A DNA stretch of 10,834 nucleotides from the NCBI GenBank assembly GCA_003503355.1, contig DOCS01000017.1, forward strand, positions 1 to 10,834. The letters are read 5' to 3'. The position numbers were made by a program, and so were the translations under genes. Shown here in pieces: positions 1 to 8,470 of the stretch (positions are counted from its first letter, which is position 1; each line of letters begins with the position of its first letter). The notes beneath the pieces were generated by a model. It was not told the DNA's origin. It was given only the letters and a program-made list of their open reading frames with translations, and ran no database searches. The stretch comes from Opitutia bacterium (GTDB taxonomy: Bacteria; Verrucomicrobiota; Verrucomicrobiia; Opitutales; Coraliomargaritaceae).

Positions 1-306
1 GGGTCGGTGTGAGGCTCGGCGGCATTAGCGGCGCATTGCCCTCCAGTAGTTGCGTCAGTAATACCTGCGGTGCTTGTCAGTGATGTGTATAGAGGGGGAA
101 CGCTCCGTCGTTTCCTCGTAAATATGGTGGGTCTCGGGCGAATGGGGCGCATCTGACCGCGGCGAGTAGGCATTTTCTGAAGGACGTTGCCGGGCTTTTC
201 GGTCGCACAAGTGTGGCGAATTTATCAGAAATTTGAAACAGAACCGCACTTAAGCCCTGCTTTTGATTTGCATGGCGTGGAATTCTCTTTTTGCTCCTCG
301 GTTAAG
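1..306. other. Unassigned region upstream of carA
   Basis: I see no supportable gene here. The three forward frames from the window edge close at 10-12, 26-28 and 81-83 without recognisable protein, so no identifiable 3' end of an upstream plus-strand gene is present. The frame of carA is open back to a TTG at 187, but the 40 extra codons have no CarA character. There is no obvious promoter: a TTGAAA at 233-238 has no -10 at proper distance. No tRNA, riboswitch or attenuator could be recognised by eye. It presumably carries the carA promoter and leader. Confidence 0.5.
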
Positions 307-1470
307 ATGGCTAATACGACTCGAACTGGAATTATCGCTTTTGAAGACGGAACTATTTTCCGTGGACGCGCCTTTGGTGCGTCGGCAACTAATGTAGGTG
401 AAGCCTGCTTTAATACCAGCATGACGGGCTATCAGGAAATCCTGACCGACCCGTCGTACTTTTCACAGATTGTGACCATGACCGCGGTGCAAATCGGCAA
501 CTACGGGATTTGCCCAGAAGACGTCGAGTCCGATGGTCCTAAGGTTAAGGGCTTCATCGTGCGCGAAGTCAGCCCTGTGGTGAGTAACTGGCGCAGTAAT
601 CAGTCGATTCAAGACTACCTTGAAGCCGCTGGCATTCCCGGTATCGAAGGCGTTGATACACGTGCGATTACCAAGAAGCTGCGTGTTTCCGGTGCGCTTA
701 AGGCCTGTATCAGCACTGAGGAGATTTCAGACGACGAAGCGGTCCAACGCGCCCGCGATTTCGGTGGTCTGGTCGGCGTCGATTTCGTCAAGGAAGTGAC
801 CGCCAAGGAAGCCTACCAGTGGGATCCGGAGGCGTTGCAATCCACGCCGTTCACGGTGCCGGGTACTAATCTACTCAGCGACGCGGCGCCCACCAAGCGC
901 TTCAAGGTCGCGGCACTGGATTTCGGTGCCAAATTCTCCATTTACCGCAAGCTCCAGCATCATGGCTTCGACGTGCATGTCTTCCCTGCCAGCACTAGCG
1001 CTGAGGATATCAAGGCGTTCAACCCCGATGGCGTGTTTCTGTCGAATGGTCCCGGCGATCCAGGTGCGGTCGATTACGCGCACGCGACGGTCAAGGAGTT
1101 GATCGAGCTCTATCCGACTTTTGGCATCTGCCTCGGTCACCAGATTATCACACACGCGATCGGTGCTAAGACTTTCAAGTTGAAGTTCGGTCATCGTGGC
1201 GGCAATCAGCCGGTCAAGAACCTCGAAACTGGCAAAGTCTCGATCACCGCGCAGAATCACGGTTTCGCCTCCACCCGCGAGGAGTTGGAAGCAGCTGGTG
1301 CGATCGTCACTGAAATTAATTTGAACGACGAAACAGTCGAAGGCCTACGCCTCAAGGACAAGCCGGTCTTCTCCGTGCAGTACCACCCTGAAGCCGCACC
1401 TGGCCCGAACGACGCCGATGCCCTGTTTGTTGATTTCTACAACATGGTCGCGAAGCACGCGGGTGCTTAA
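307..1470 (+). CDS. carA: Carbamoyl-phosphate synthase small (glutaminase) subunit
   Basis: CarA hydrolyses glutamine and passes ammonia to the large subunit CarB, which makes carbamoyl phosphate for pyrimidine and arginine synthesis in the cytoplasm. The 387-residue length is normal for the family. The N-terminal CPSase_sm domain starts at once ([13 protein letters not shown], residues 8-20) and holds [17 protein letters not shown] (35-51). The C-terminal class I glutamine amidotransferase domain shows LSNGPGDP (245-252), the nucleophile elbow FGICLGHQ with Cys275, and YHPEAAPGP with His360 and Glu362, so the Cys-His-Glu triad is complete. I chose the ATG at 307 because homologous sequence begins there. 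A TTG at 187 in the same frame would add 40 unrelated residues. No strong ribosome binding site precedes 307. carB is not next door, which is unusual but known in other bacteria. Confidence 0.96.
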   Translation: MANTTRTGIIAFEDGTIFRGRAFGASATNVGEACFNTSMTGYQEILTDPSYFSQIVTMTAVQIGNYGICPEDVESDGPKVKGFIVREVSPVVSNWRSNQSIQDYLEAAGIPGIEGVDTRAITKKLRVSGALKACISTEEISDDEAVQRARDFGGLVGVDFVKEVTAKEAYQWDPEALQSTPFTVPGTNLLSDAAPTKRFKVAALDFGAKFSIYRKLQHHGFDVHVFPASTSAEDIKAFNPDGVFLSNGPGDPGAVDYAHATVKELIELYPTFGICLGHQIITHAIGAKTFKLKFGHRGGNQPVKNLETGKVSITAQNHGFASTREELEAAGAIVTEINLNDETVEGLRLKDKPVFSVQYHPEAAPGPNDADALFVDFYNMVAKHAGA

Positions 1471-1488
1471 CGCGTCAAGTTGACCTAT

Positions 1489-1515
1489 GTGTCGGTTCAT
1501 TGAGAATCGGCTCAC
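1489..1515 (+). other. Possible stem-loop after carA
   Basis: Nineteen bases after the carA stop, GTG (1489-1491) and CGGTTC (1493-1498) can pair with GAATCG (1504-1509, one G-U pair) and CAC (1513-1515) around the loop ATTGA, with a small internal loop. There is no following T-run, so it is not a classical intrinsic terminator. It may mark the end of the carA message. The pairing is seen in the sequence; the function is a guess. Confidence 0.25.
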
Positions 1516-1523
1516 AGTAAGGG

Positions 1524-1559
1524 AGCGCCAACTTTCTCAGCTTGGTGCTGTGTGGCGCT
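1524..1559 (+). other. Possible nested stem-loop between carA and the TA remnant
   Basis: AGCGCCA (1524-1530) is the exact reverse complement of TGGCGCT (1553-1559). Inside it CAGC (1538-1541) pairs with GCTG (1547-1550) around TTGGT, giving a two-tier hairpin. No T-tract follows, so a rho-independent terminator is not well supported. It may protect the 3' end of the carA message or be chance in a GC-rich spacer. Confidence 0.25.
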
Positions 1560-1567
1560 TCCACTGT

Positions 1568-1604
1568 CGCTAGCGCTTTATGTGTGCGAGTTTTTTGTTA
1601 TACT
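1568..1604 (+). promoter_or_regulatory. Possible promoter/operator of the TA remnant
   Basis: TATACT at 1599-1604 resembles a sigma-70 -10 box and lies in an AT-rich patch (about 1590-1640) that stands out from the GC-richer surroundings. Only a poor -35 (TTTATG, 1577-1582) lies 16 bases upstream. The perfect 8-base palindrome CGCTAGCG (1568-1575) could be an antitoxin binding site, since type II modules usually repress themselves. The -10 is only 8 bases from the ATG at 1613, so a transcript starting there would be nearly leaderless. This is inference from pattern and context. Confidence 0.25.
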
Positions 1605-1612
1605 TCATTTTG

Positions 1613-1816
1613 ATGAGTATTTCCGATGTGAAAAACATGAGCACTGTCGAGCGCTTGTAGGCGATGGAATCGCTGTGGGATGCTATTTGTCAGGAGAAGC
1701 ATCAGTCACAATCGCCCGACTGGCATGGTGCTGTGTTGGAAGAGCGCCGACAGCAGATCGCTGCGGGCGAAGCAAAATGGCTGGGGCTGGATGAGTTGAA
1801 GAAGCGCTTAGGTTGA
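1613..1816 (+). pseudogene. Addiction-module antitoxin remnant (TIGR02574/PF09720-like), amber codon at codon 16
   Basis: Read from the ATG at 1613, the frame gives MSISDVKNMSTVERL, then TAG (1658-1660), then AMESLWDAICQEKHQSQSPD and on to GLDELKKRLG and a TGA at 1814-1816: 67 sense or would-be sense codons. The pattern ERL-x-AMExLWDA, followed by SPDWH, LEERR, GEAKWLGLDELKKRL, is that of the short antitoxins annotated as 'addiction module protein' (PF09720). The residue at the stop is normally glutamine, so a single CAG to TAG change explains the lesion. A second possible start is the ATG at 1637 (codon 9), also before the stop. Re-initiation at ATG 1664 could make a fragment of 50 residues. 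Its stop overlaps the toxin start by one base (TGATG), a typical coupled TA arrangement. Family assignment is from remembered pattern. Confidence 0.75.
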
Positions 1817-2102
1817 TGATGGCTTAAGAGATCATCGTCCTCCGTGAGGCTGCCGTTGGTTTTATGGCGGACTTGAACTTGGCGTCGGCGATTGTTTTCT
1901 AGATTCGCGCCTGTCAGAGATCGAATTACTTCGTTTGTATACGGGGATGCATTCTCGGTAATTCGGTTATCATCGCCTCTTGGCGAGGCGTTTTCGCTTT
2001 GCAGTTTATTGTCAGTTTAGGAACGGGACTGCCTGGGGCGTGGCACTCCTGGATATGCGCCAGAACCCTGCGAGCATACGTTCGGCTTTGGGTAAGCGTT
2101 AG
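1816..2102 (+). pseudogene. RelE/ParE-family toxin remnant, with two nonsense codons and an internal deletion/frameshift
   Basis: The start ATG at 1816 overlaps the antitoxin stop. The first frame reads MMA, TAA (1825-1827), then EIIVLREAAVGF. About position 1864-1875 the homology moves to another frame: LELGVGDCFLDSRLSEIELL (1872-1931), LYTGMHSR, TAA (1959-1961), FGYHRLLARRFRFAVY, then ALLDMRQNPASIRSALGKR ending in TAG (2100-2102). These blocks, in this order, match the small RelE/ParE toxins (PF05016) that accompany such antitoxins: a first strand ending in LREA, GVGDYF-DSLL, HSRxFGYHRLLAxRFPFAVYY, and the C-terminal strand with LDMRxNP. Roughly 8-10 codons usually lying between LREAA and GVGDYF appear to be missing, so a deletion probably caused the frameshift. 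With three lesions the toxin is certainly dead as an intact protein. It ends 19 bases before the convergent antiporter stop. Confidence 0.75.
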
Positions 2103-2121
2103 GCACGAAATCCGTTAGACT

Positions 2122-3696
2122 TTACTTCGCTTCCAGGTTCAGGTCCGTCCACTGTATAAAGGTCTTGGCGGATGCCGGTGCGGTTTGCACGGCGATGCCG
2201 CCAGCGGCGCGTACCATGGCGGTTTCGGGGTGTTCGAAGGTGCGCACCAGTACCTTGACGGCGCTGCCCTTTAGATGGTCGAGCGCGGTTCGTGCATCCT
2301 GAGTGCGCCGCATCGAGCAGACGACTACGCGGGCCTGTTTGCAATTCGCCCGATCGAGTGTGCGCTTGTTGGAGCCGTCGCCTTGTATGCAGGGCACGCC
2401 TTTTTCGATCAGTGTGCGGATGACTACAGCATCTTCATCAATGACGATCACGTTGAGGCCGTGTTCGTTCAGCAGGCGTGTTGTTTGTGCGCCCGCGCGG
2501 CCGTAGCCGATGAGGACTGCGTGGTTACTCAGGTTTTCGCATTTCGTTTCACCCCGACGGTAGCGAGGGTGCAGCTTCATCAGCGCCCATGCGACTTTTT
2601 CGCGTGAGATGAAAGGCGTGAGCGTCATGGTGCTCACTGTGATCAGCGCAATCATGGAAAACAGCTGGTCGGAAATCAGCCCGGAGGCGACGCCGCTGTA
2701 GGCGAGTAATAGTGAGAATTCGCTGGTTTGGGACAGCAGGATGCCTGTCTCGATCGCGGTGCGGGTGGAGTAGCCGACGGCCTCGGCGACGACCGAAACC
2801 AGTAAGACCGTCACCATGATCAACACCGCAATGAAAATGAGGCTATGTCCCAGCATCTGGCCGCTCGGCATGGTGAGTACGGCACCAATGCTGATAAAAA
2901 ACAGCGCGAGGAAAAATCCGGACAGTGAGCCCAGCATGCCGCGTACAAGGCCATTCATCGGGAACGCGGAGAGCGCAAAGCCGGCTAGGAAGGAGCCAAC
3001 TAAAAAGGGGAGTTCCAGCAGATAAGCCATGCCGGAGAAGGCAAACAGCATGCCAAGCGCACCGAGCATCAGCTCTTCGTCGTCTAATTGCAGGGTGCGG
3101 GTGGCCCACGGGATAAACCATTTGTGCACGCCGAGTGCGAGGCCGCCCAGTGCGATGGCTTTGCTGACCGCGAGGGCACTGGCAACCGCTCCTCCTGGCG
3201 ATTTCAACAGCGCAACCATCAGCAAAATGATGAAGACGTCCTGCAATAGCAGCACGCCGAGCACCAGTCGGCCAAAGGGCTCAAACATCTGCCGCCGGCT
3301 CTGCAGGTGGCGCACCACCACGAGTGTGGAGCTCGCGGACAGGGCGCAGCCCAAATACAGTGCGGTGGTGAGGTCGTAGCCGAGCAAGCGTGCGGTGAGG
3401 ACGCCGGCCGCGCCGAGCAGCACGAATTGGGTGACTGCGACAATGCTAATCTCGCGTGTGCCGCCGCGCATGCGCCGGGGACTCAGTTCGACCCCTGCGG
3501 TGAAGACGAGCACAGCCAGGCCGATTTCAATCATTTCACCGAGCAGCGCTTCCGGCACATCAATGGCCCAAATGTTTGCCAGCGCGTGAAGCCCGACGCC
3601 GGAGAGCATCAGCAGCGGAATGGGCGGCAAGCGAAACAACTTTGCCAGTCCGAAGGCGATGGCGGCAGCGATCAGCAGTATGGCAAATCCGCTCAT
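2122..3696 (-). CDS. CPA2-family cation:proton antiporter with C-terminal TrkA-N (RCK) domain
   Basis: A 524-residue inner-membrane transporter of the KefB/KefC/YbaL type, expected to exchange K+ or Na+ for H+. Residues 1 to about 365 are a Na_H_Exchanger domain with about a dozen hydrophobic segments. It contains [12 protein letters not shown] (65-76), [13 protein letters not shown] (119-131), the LLLQDV motif (149-154) whose Asp154 is at the usual ion-binding site, and SQTSEFSLL (322-330). After a hydrophilic link an RCK-N nucleotide-binding fold runs from 392 to about 505, with intact GYGRAG (397-402), the acidic strand-end VIDED (418-422) and GDGSN (439-443). No RCK-C domain is visible. 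The ATG at 3696 overlaps the TGA of the upstream antiporter (ATGA) and has AAGGGA about 10 bases before it, so translation is probably coupled. Ion, ligand and physiological role cannot be read from the sequence. Confidence 0.9.
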   Translation of the reverse strand: MSGFAILLIAAAIAFGLAKLFRLPPIPLLMLSGVGLHALANIWAIDVPEALLGEMIEIGLAVLVFTAGVELSPRRMRGGTREISIVAVTQFVLLGAAGVLTARLLGYDLTTALYLGCALSASSTLVVVRHLQSRRQMFEPFGRLVLGVLLLQDVFIILLMVALLKSPGGAVASALAVSKAIALGGLALGVHKWFIPWATRTLQLDDEELMLGALGMLFAFSGMAYLLELPFLVGSFLAGFALSAFPMNGLVRGMLGSLSGFFLALFFISIGAVLTMPSGQMLGHSLIFIAVLIMVTVLLVSVVAEAVGYSTRTAIETGILLSQTSEFSLLLAYSGVASGLISDQLFSMIALITVSTMTLTPFISREKVAWALMKLHPRYRRGETKCENLSNHAVLIGYGRAGAQTTRLLNEHGLNVIVIDEDAVVIRTLIEKGVPCIQGDGSNKRTLDRANCKQARVVVCSMRRTQDARTALDHLKGSAVKVLVRTFEHPETAMVRAAGGIAVQTAPASAKTFIQWTDLNLEAK

Positions 3697-5333
3697 TGCA
3701 GAAAGATCCCTTCTTTTTTCATTAGTTCGCGCTGTTCGACTACCCCGTCAATGGCGGGCATCAGCAAGTAGGCGGTATCCAGATCGATTAAATCCTCCAC
3801 CACCGACAGATCGAAGGCGTGAATTGCGCAGCGCACGCCGGCCGAGCGACAGCGGTAAGCGAGCAGATGGTTGGCATCCTCGATTTGTAACGCGGACACG
3901 ACTAATTGCGCGTGGCGCAGGCCGATTTCTTCGACCACGGATTGGTATTCTACGTTGCCGATCAAGGTGTCTGCGGGGCTGAGCCCTTCGAGTTTTCGGG
4001 GGTCGGTGTCGATTGCGAGCACGCGTTTGCCGCGCAGTGACAGTTGTTGGACAATCTCACGGCCGAGCGCGTTCATGCCGATGACTATAATGTGGCCCTC
4101 TCGGTGGCTGAGGGTCTCCGGGTCGGCCTGCTGTTTGGCGCCGAACGGTTTGAGTAGTCCGTGTTGATTGGCGAACTTATAAAGCGGTTCGCTGTGGATG
4201 ATCAGGTAAGATGAAACGGCGATGGTGGTCATGCCGACCAATCCGCCGAGCGAAACGATGCTGCCTTCGATCAGGCCGGTGGAGGCGCCCAGTGCGAGTA
4301 GAATGAAGGCGAACTCGCTGACTTGGCCGGTCGCCACTGCGGTTTGAAAGGCGGTGTATTGGCTGAAGCGCATGCGCGCTAGGATGGTGAAGACGATTAT
4401 CGGTTTGATCAGCAGCACGAAGCTACTGAACCCCAGCGCCGCTGGCCAAATGCTGGCGATATCTCCCAGTTCCATCTTGATGCCCAGTGTCACTAAAAAG
4501 ACCGCAATAAAGAATGTCATCAGCGGGTGTAGCCGGCGGTGCAGGTCTTCGTGGATGGGCAACTGGGCAATTGCGATGCCTGCGAGGAAGGCGCCGATCT
4601 CGACCGATAGATGTAATTGGTGCGCGAGTAAGACGACGATGAAGCACCAGCACAAGGCCCAGATAAACACGGTGTCGGGCGAGCGGGCTGCCCAGGCAAA
4701 AGGTTTTGGTAGCAGGTATTTGGCGGCGACTAATACGACCACGAGCATGCACGCCATGCCGCCAAACGCCTGCAGTAGGTTGCCGATCAGCTGGCTCAGT
4801 GCAATGGGTTCGCCTGTGCCGAAGCCACTTAGGATCGTCAGCCCGGCGATTACGATAATGTCTTGTGCGAGAAACAGCGCGACCGAGATGCGCGCATAGA
4901 GTCGGTTCATCGCGCCCTTTTGGTCGAGCAATTTGATCACCACCACGGTGCTGCTGAAGGTCGCGGTTGCCGCCAGAAAGACTGCCTCAATTGCGGTAAA
5001 GCCCATTAGCTGTGCGAGGATAAATCCGCCTAACGCCGTGAATAGCACCTGGAGGCCGCCGAGAATTAGCGCGACGCGGCCGAGGTCTTTGACTTTTTCC
5101 AGGCTCAGTTCCAGTCCGACCAAAAACAGCAGCAGCGCGATGCCCAGTTCTGAAATCGTGGTCAGTGACTCATCGATTTCGACGAGGTGCAGTACGGGGC
5201 CCAGCAGGATGCCGGCCAGCACGTAGCCTACAATGGACGGCATACGGATCAGCTTGCCGAGGAATGCAAATGCCGCCGCTGTGATGACAATAAACCCTAG
5301 ATTTAATAGGAGCTGAAGGTCTGGGGCGTGCAT
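3693..5333 (-). CDS. CPA2-family cation:proton antiporter (KefB-like) with variant TrkA-N domain
   Basis: A membrane antiporter of 546 residues and the first gene of the antiporter pair. The transport domain (1 to about 380) has [13 protein letters not shown] (34-46), [13 protein letters not shown] (69-81), [17 protein letters not shown] (124-140), [12 protein letters not shown] (154-165, with Asp158 as expected ion-binding residue) and [15 protein letters not shown] (335-349). The RCK-N domain from about 414 reads [15 protein letters not shown]: the usual GxGxxG is G-M-N-A-L-G (419-424), so the middle glycine is asparagine. The acidic end AIDTD (440-444) and GNVEYQS (459-465) are kept. I prefer the ATG at 5333. 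A TTG at 5345 would add MIKR and lies nearer to AAGGA (about 13 bases upstream), so it cannot be excluded. The 112-base gap to folC may hold a promoter but shows no clear boxes. The protein clearly differs from its neighbour, so the pair is not a recent tandem duplication. Confidence 0.9.
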   Translation of the reverse strand: MHAPDLQLLLNLGFIVITAAAFAFLGKLIRMPSIVGYVLAGILLGPVLHLVEIDESLTTISELGIALLLFLVGLELSLEKVKDLGRVALILGGLQVLFTALGGFILAQLMGFTAIEAVFLAATATFSSTVVVIKLLDQKGAMNRLYARISVALFLAQDIIVIAGLTILSGFGTGEPIALSQLIGNLLQAFGGMACMLVVVLVAAKYLLPKPFAWAARSPDTVFIWALCWCFIVVLLAHQLHLSVEIGAFLAGIAIAQLPIHEDLHRRLHPLMTFFIAVFLVTLGIKMELGDIASIWPAALGFSSFVLLIKPIIVFTILARMRFSQYTAFQTAVATGQVSEFAFILLALGASTGLIEGSIVSLGGLVGMTTIAVSSYLIIHSEPLYKFANQHGLLKPFGAKQQADPETLSHREGHIIVIGMNALGREIVQQLSLRGKRVLAIDTDPRKLEGLSPADTLIGNVEYQSVVEEIGLRHAQLVVSALQIEDANHLLAYRCRSAGVRCAIHAFDLSVVEDLIDLDTAYLLMPAIDGVVEQRELMKKEGIFLQ

Positions 5334-5445
5334 GCGTTTAATCAAGCGGCTTCTGCTTTCCTTGCAATCTCTGAGCGAGGTCCAAGGGCTTCGAATCTAA
5401 ACAAAATCTGTGGAGGAAGGCGCGGGACAGGCTGTTCCGTCTCTG

Positions 5446-6744
5446 TTAAGGCGTGTCCTGGAGCTTGCCTTGCCCTGCTGGCGTCTTGCAGGTGAGCTGT
5501 TCCAGCACTTCGCCAATCAAATAGAGCGATCCGGTGACCACGATAGTGTCGCCTGGTTCGCCCAGTACGCAGATGCCGACGCTAGGAAAAATCTCTTTCA
5601 ACAGACAGTGGGTGACCGGTGCGCGGTTGTTTTTCGGGAGGCAGGTTTCCAGCACATCGGTGGAGGTGGCGCGGGATTGGTCGGGCGCGAGTAGGTGGAT
5701 TTCGCGTGCGTGACGACTGACCACTTGGAGAAGGCTTCGAGCGCGGAATTCGCCCAGCGTGCCGGTCACGATGATGGGTGGGCGGCACGAGTCGGCGACC
5801 AGCTGTGTTAGGTTTTCGTCGAGAATCGCGGAGCCTTCAGGGTTATGCGAGGCGTCGAGGATCAGTGTGCGGTCTTGTAATTGAATCGTCTGCCAGCGGC
5901 CGGGCCATTCGATCGATTGCAATGCGTCGGCGGTTTTTTCGGGTTGAAGGGGGAAGCGTTCGCTGAGAATTTCGCTGGCGTACACCGCAACACCGGCATT
6001 CCACCGCTGGCAGGAGCCGCGCAGGTTGGTGTGGGGCAGTTGCTCGAATGTGGGGAAGCGCTCGCTGACCGCGTACACCTGACTGCCGCGCTCGGCGGCG
6101 ATGCGGCGGATCACCGCTTCGGCTTCGGCTGGCAGTTTGCTAATGAGCGCCGGTTTGCCGGGCTTGATGATGCCGGCTTTCTCGCTGGCGATCAGCTCGA
6201 TGGTGTCGCCTAGGAACTCGGTGTGATCGAGGCTGATCGAGGTGATGATCGCGAGTTCGGGTTCGACCACGTTGGTGGCGTCTAGTCGACCTCCGAGTCC
6301 GGTTTCGAGGAGCGCGATGTCGACCTTCGCCTCGGCGAAGCGAAGAAAGGCCATCGCCGTCATGAATTCGAAAAAGGAAGGATGATCGTCTTCGTCGTTG
6401 GCGCCGAGACGATCTGCGATCGGTTTCAGTGTTTGAGTGTAGTCGACGATTTCGGCCTCGTCGAGGATGCTGCGGTTGACTTGCACTCGTTCGCCTTGAC
6501 GCACGAGGTGCGGCGACGAGTACAGACCGGTGTTATAGCCGTTTGCGCGATACAGCGCTTCTAGCATCGAGCAGGTGGAGCCCTTGCCGTTGCTGCCTGC
6601 GACGTGGATGATCGGGAACTGACGCTCGGGGTTGCCGAGTGCTTGCACAAAGCCGTGCATACGATCAATCCCGTATTTAGAGCCCTTCGCTTTAAGGGAA
6701 TACAGGTAGTCGCGGGTAGCGTTATAGTCGGCCAAGCCGGGCAT
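5446..6744 (-). CDS. folC: Bifunctional folylpolyglutamate synthase/dihydrofolate synthase
   Basis: A cytoplasmic ATP-dependent ligase of the Mur-ligase superfamily. It adds glutamate to dihydropteroate and/or to reduced folates, completing folate cofactors. The 432 residues match the family length. The N-terminal signature [17 protein letters not shown] (24-40) leads to the P-loop VAGSNGKGS (48-56). Then come YSSPHL (75-80), [12 protein letters not shown] (147-158), SLDHTEFLG (171-179), EKAGIIKPG (188-196) and, in the C-terminal domain, WPGR (280-283) and LDASHNPEG (296-304). Whether it has one or both activities cannot be decided here; folP or other folate genes are not in the window. The ATG at 6744 lies 15 bases after the accD stop, so the two are almost surely cotranscribed. 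No clear ribosome binding site is seen. Confidence 0.95.
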   Translation of the reverse strand: MPGLADYNATRDYLYSLKAKGSKYGIDRMHGFVQALGNPERQFPIIHVAGSNGKGSTCSMLEALYRANGYNTGLYSSPHLVRQGERVQVNRSILDEAEIVDYTQTLKPIADRLGANDEDDHPSFFEFMTAMAFLRFAEAKVDIALLETGLGGRLDATNVVEPELAIITSISLDHTEFLGDTIELIASEKAGIIKPGKPALISKLPAEAEAVIRRIAAERGSQVYAVSERFPTFEQLPHTNLRGSCQRWNAGVAVYASEILSERFPLQPEKTADALQSIEWPGRWQTIQLQDRTLILDASHNPEGSAILDENLTQLVADSCRPPIIVTGTLGEFRARSLLQVVSRHAREIHLLAPDQSRATSTDVLETCLPKNNRAPVTHCLLKEIFPSVGICVLGEPGDTIVVTGSLYLIGEVLEQLTCKTPAGQGKLQDTP

Positions 6745-6759
6745 CAGCGGGGCGCAGCT

Positions 6760-7620
6760 TTAGACTGCTTTTGCCTTTGGTGCCCGGTAGAACGCCTTGA
6801 GCAAGTTGATCAAACGATCGCGCATTTCGCCGCGTGGGATGATCACGTCGACCAAGCCGCGTTCGAGCAGAAATTCCGATGTTTGGAAGCCAGCTGGCAG
6901 ATCCTGTTGGGTGGTTTCCTTGATCACGCGTGGTCCGGCAAAGCCAATCAAGGCTTCGGGTTCGGCAATGATGACATCTCCAAGCGATGCGTAGCTGGCC
7001 ATCACACCCGCCATGGTCGGGTTGGTGAGGATCGAAAAATAGGGGACTTTGGCTTCGTTCAAGCGGGCGAGCGCGGCACTGGTCTTAGCCAGCTGCATCA
7101 GGCTCAGAATGCCTTCCTGCATACGTGCGCCGCCTGAAGCGGAGACAATGATGACGGGTATCTTCTGATCGACGCCACGCTCGATGGCGCGGGTTAATTT
7201 TTCGCCAGCGGCTGAGCCCAAGCTGGCAGCCATGAAGCGGAAGTCCATCACGGCGATGCTGACGGTGGTGCCGCCCATGGTGCCGACTCCAGAGATGACA
7301 GTGTCTGTTTCCTTGGTTTTGGCTTGGTTAGCCTTCAGCTTTTCAGGGTAGGAACTGGTCGCGTTGAACTCAAGCGGGTCCAGCGAGCTGATCCCAGTGT
7401 CCATTTCTTGGAAGGTGCCTTGGTCCAGCATCGAAAGGATGCGATCGCGGGCTTTGAGTGGAAAGTGGTAGCCGCTCGAGGGGACCACCATGAGGTTTTG
7501 CTTGAGGACGCGATTGTAAATAATCTCACCGGTTTTTGGGCATTTGGTCCAAAGATCCTTTGGGATGTCCTTCTTTTTGACGGTGACTGTCGAGTACTGG
7601 GGTTTGCCGAAGAGTGCCAT
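6760..7620 (-). CDS. accD: Acetyl-CoA carboxylase carboxyltransferase subunit beta, degenerate zinc ribbon
   Basis: The beta half of the carboxyltransferase that, with AccA, moves CO2 from biotinyl-AccB to acetyl-CoA, giving malonyl-CoA for fatty acid synthesis. The 286 residues keep the crotonase-like core: [11 protein letters not shown] (160-170), [14 protein letters not shown] (174-187), [17 protein letters not shown] (199-215), [14 protein letters not shown] (220-233), [18 protein letters not shown] (241-258). The N-terminal region aligns with the E. coli zinc ribbon, whose ligands are Cys27, 30, 46 and 49. Here the same places are Cys27, Thr30, Val46 and Ser49, so three of four ligands are gone although the surrounding residues (WTKC, NLMV, YHF) are still alignable. 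The core is intact, so I expect an active enzyme without this zinc. The ATG at 7620 has no Shine-Dalgarno. accA is not in the window. Confidence 0.95.
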   Translation of the reverse strand: MALFGKPQYSTVTVKKKDIPKDLWTKCPKTGEIIYNRVLKQNLMVVPSSGYHFPLKARDRILSMLDQGTFQEMDTGISSLDPLEFNATSSYPEKLKANQAKTKETDTVISGVGTMGGTTVSIAVMDFRFMAASLGSAAGEKLTRAIERGVDQKIPVIIVSASGGARMQEGILSLMQLAKTSAALARLNEAKVPYFSILTNPTMAGVMASYASLGDVIIAEPEALIGFAGPRVIKETTQQDLPAGFQTSEFLLERGLVDVIIPRGEMRDRLINLLKAFYRAPKAKAV

Positions 7621-7661
7621 GGTTTGGAAGGTAAGGTTACAGGTGTGTGAGAGTGAATTGT

Positions 7662-8384
7662 CTAGCCGTGGCCGATGCTGACGACTTTTAGGCGGGTCGC
7701 GCCTGCGTCGCGGAGGACGCTAGCGCAGGCGTTTAAAGTCGAACCAGTGGTAAACACGTCGTCGACAAGGATGTATTGTTTGTCAGAAAATAGAACTGTA
7801 TTGGGGGCTAAGGCAAAGGCATTTTTTACGTTTCGGTAACGTTCGTTCTGATTCAGGCGTGTTTGGGTCTGTGTGTAGAGGTGCCGAATCAGTAGATTCT
7901 CCACTTGTGAGCGTCCATTTGTGGCGGTCGCGAGCATGTTAGCTATTTTTTCGCTTTGGTTGAATCCACGTTCGCGCTGCTTGGTCGGGTGGAGTGGAAC
8001 CGGTACTAAAATAGCGTCTTGTAGATATTCCAAGTAGTGTCGCGTGCTGGCGATCATCATGCGCAAATCGTTTAACACATAGAATCCGCTATGGTATTTC
8101 AGTTCATGCAGTAGGCTGCGCCCCGCACCCTTGGCGAGAAACAAGGCTTTTCCCTGATCGAAAATAGGGCTGAGCTCGGCGCAATGAGGGCAAATTCTAG
8201 GTCCAGCGAGGACCCCGAAAAATGGATAGCCGCAGGTTTTACACGCCGGTGGCAGGCAGGGAATCAGCTCCTGCGTACAAGCCGCACACAGGAAATCGTA
8301 GGGTGAGTCTTCGATTGCATCCGCACAATGCACACAGCTGCGCGGGAAAATCAGATCGGCGGCGGCGTTGAGGAGGCGATGCAC
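7662..8384 (-). CDS. comF: ComF family protein (double zinc ribbon plus phosphoribosyltransferase domain)
   Basis: A 240-residue protein of the ComF/GntX family. In naturally competent bacteria ComF is needed for DNA uptake and is thought to act on the cytoplasmic side of the uptake machinery; elsewhere its role is unclear. The N-terminal part has four cysteine pairs, C17-C20, C33-C36, C48-C51 and C65-C68, the expected double zinc ribbon. A linker with LHELKYHSG (92-100) leads to a type I PRTase fold with [20 protein letters not shown] (125-144) and the PRPP-loop [12 protein letters not shown] (205-216). The start is a GTG at 8384 with no visible Shine-Dalgarno; no better start lies nearby. 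It is 86 bases after truA and 41 before accD, all on one strand. No other competence gene is in the window, so natural transformation is not implied. Confidence 0.9.
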   Translation of the reverse strand: MHRLLNAAADLIFPRSCVHCADAIEDSPYDFLCAACTQELIPCLPPACKTCGYPFFGVLAGPRICPHCAELSPIFDQGKALFLAKGAGRSLLHELKYHSGFYVLNDLRMMIASTRHYLEYLQDAILVPVPLHPTKQRERGFNQSEKIANMLATATNGRSQVENLLIRHLYTQTQTRLNQNERYRNVKNAFALAPNTVLFSDKQYILVDDVFTTGSTLNACASVLRDAGATRLKVVSIGHG

Positions 8385-8470
8385 TCGCTATTCTTGTCGA
8401 TTTCGGGCGCTTTGGCAAGTGGACCTGGCGGTCAGGTAGTTGGGTGTGACTCCTGTGGGCGGGCCCTGTG

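Noticed and set aside
187..306. N-terminal extension of carA from TTG at 187
   Set aside because: The 40 codons show no CarA homology, the AAGGA before the TTG is only 2 bases away, and normal CarA sequence starts just after ATG 307.
871..1260. 129-residue open frame antisense to carA
   Set aside because: A shadow of the conserved carA coding frame in GC-rich DNA, with no recognisable motif.
1552..1794. 80-residue open frame on the plus strand
   Set aside because: It is out of frame with the recognisable antitoxin remnant in the same place, and its own product resembles nothing I know.
1658..1961. Stop-codon recoding (TAG or TAA read as an amino acid) to explain the in-frame stops of the TA remnant
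   Set aside because: Other genes in the window end properly at TAA, TAG and TGA, and the toxin also carries a frameshift, so decay is the simpler explanation.
4354..4899. 181-residue open frame antisense to the KefB-like antiporter
   Set aside because: It lies wholly opposite a clear antiporter gene, and its composition is what antisense reading of membrane-protein codons gives.
8421..8437. Short inverted repeat ACCTG/CAGGT as terminator between truA and comF
   Set aside because: Only five pairs and no T-run on either strand.
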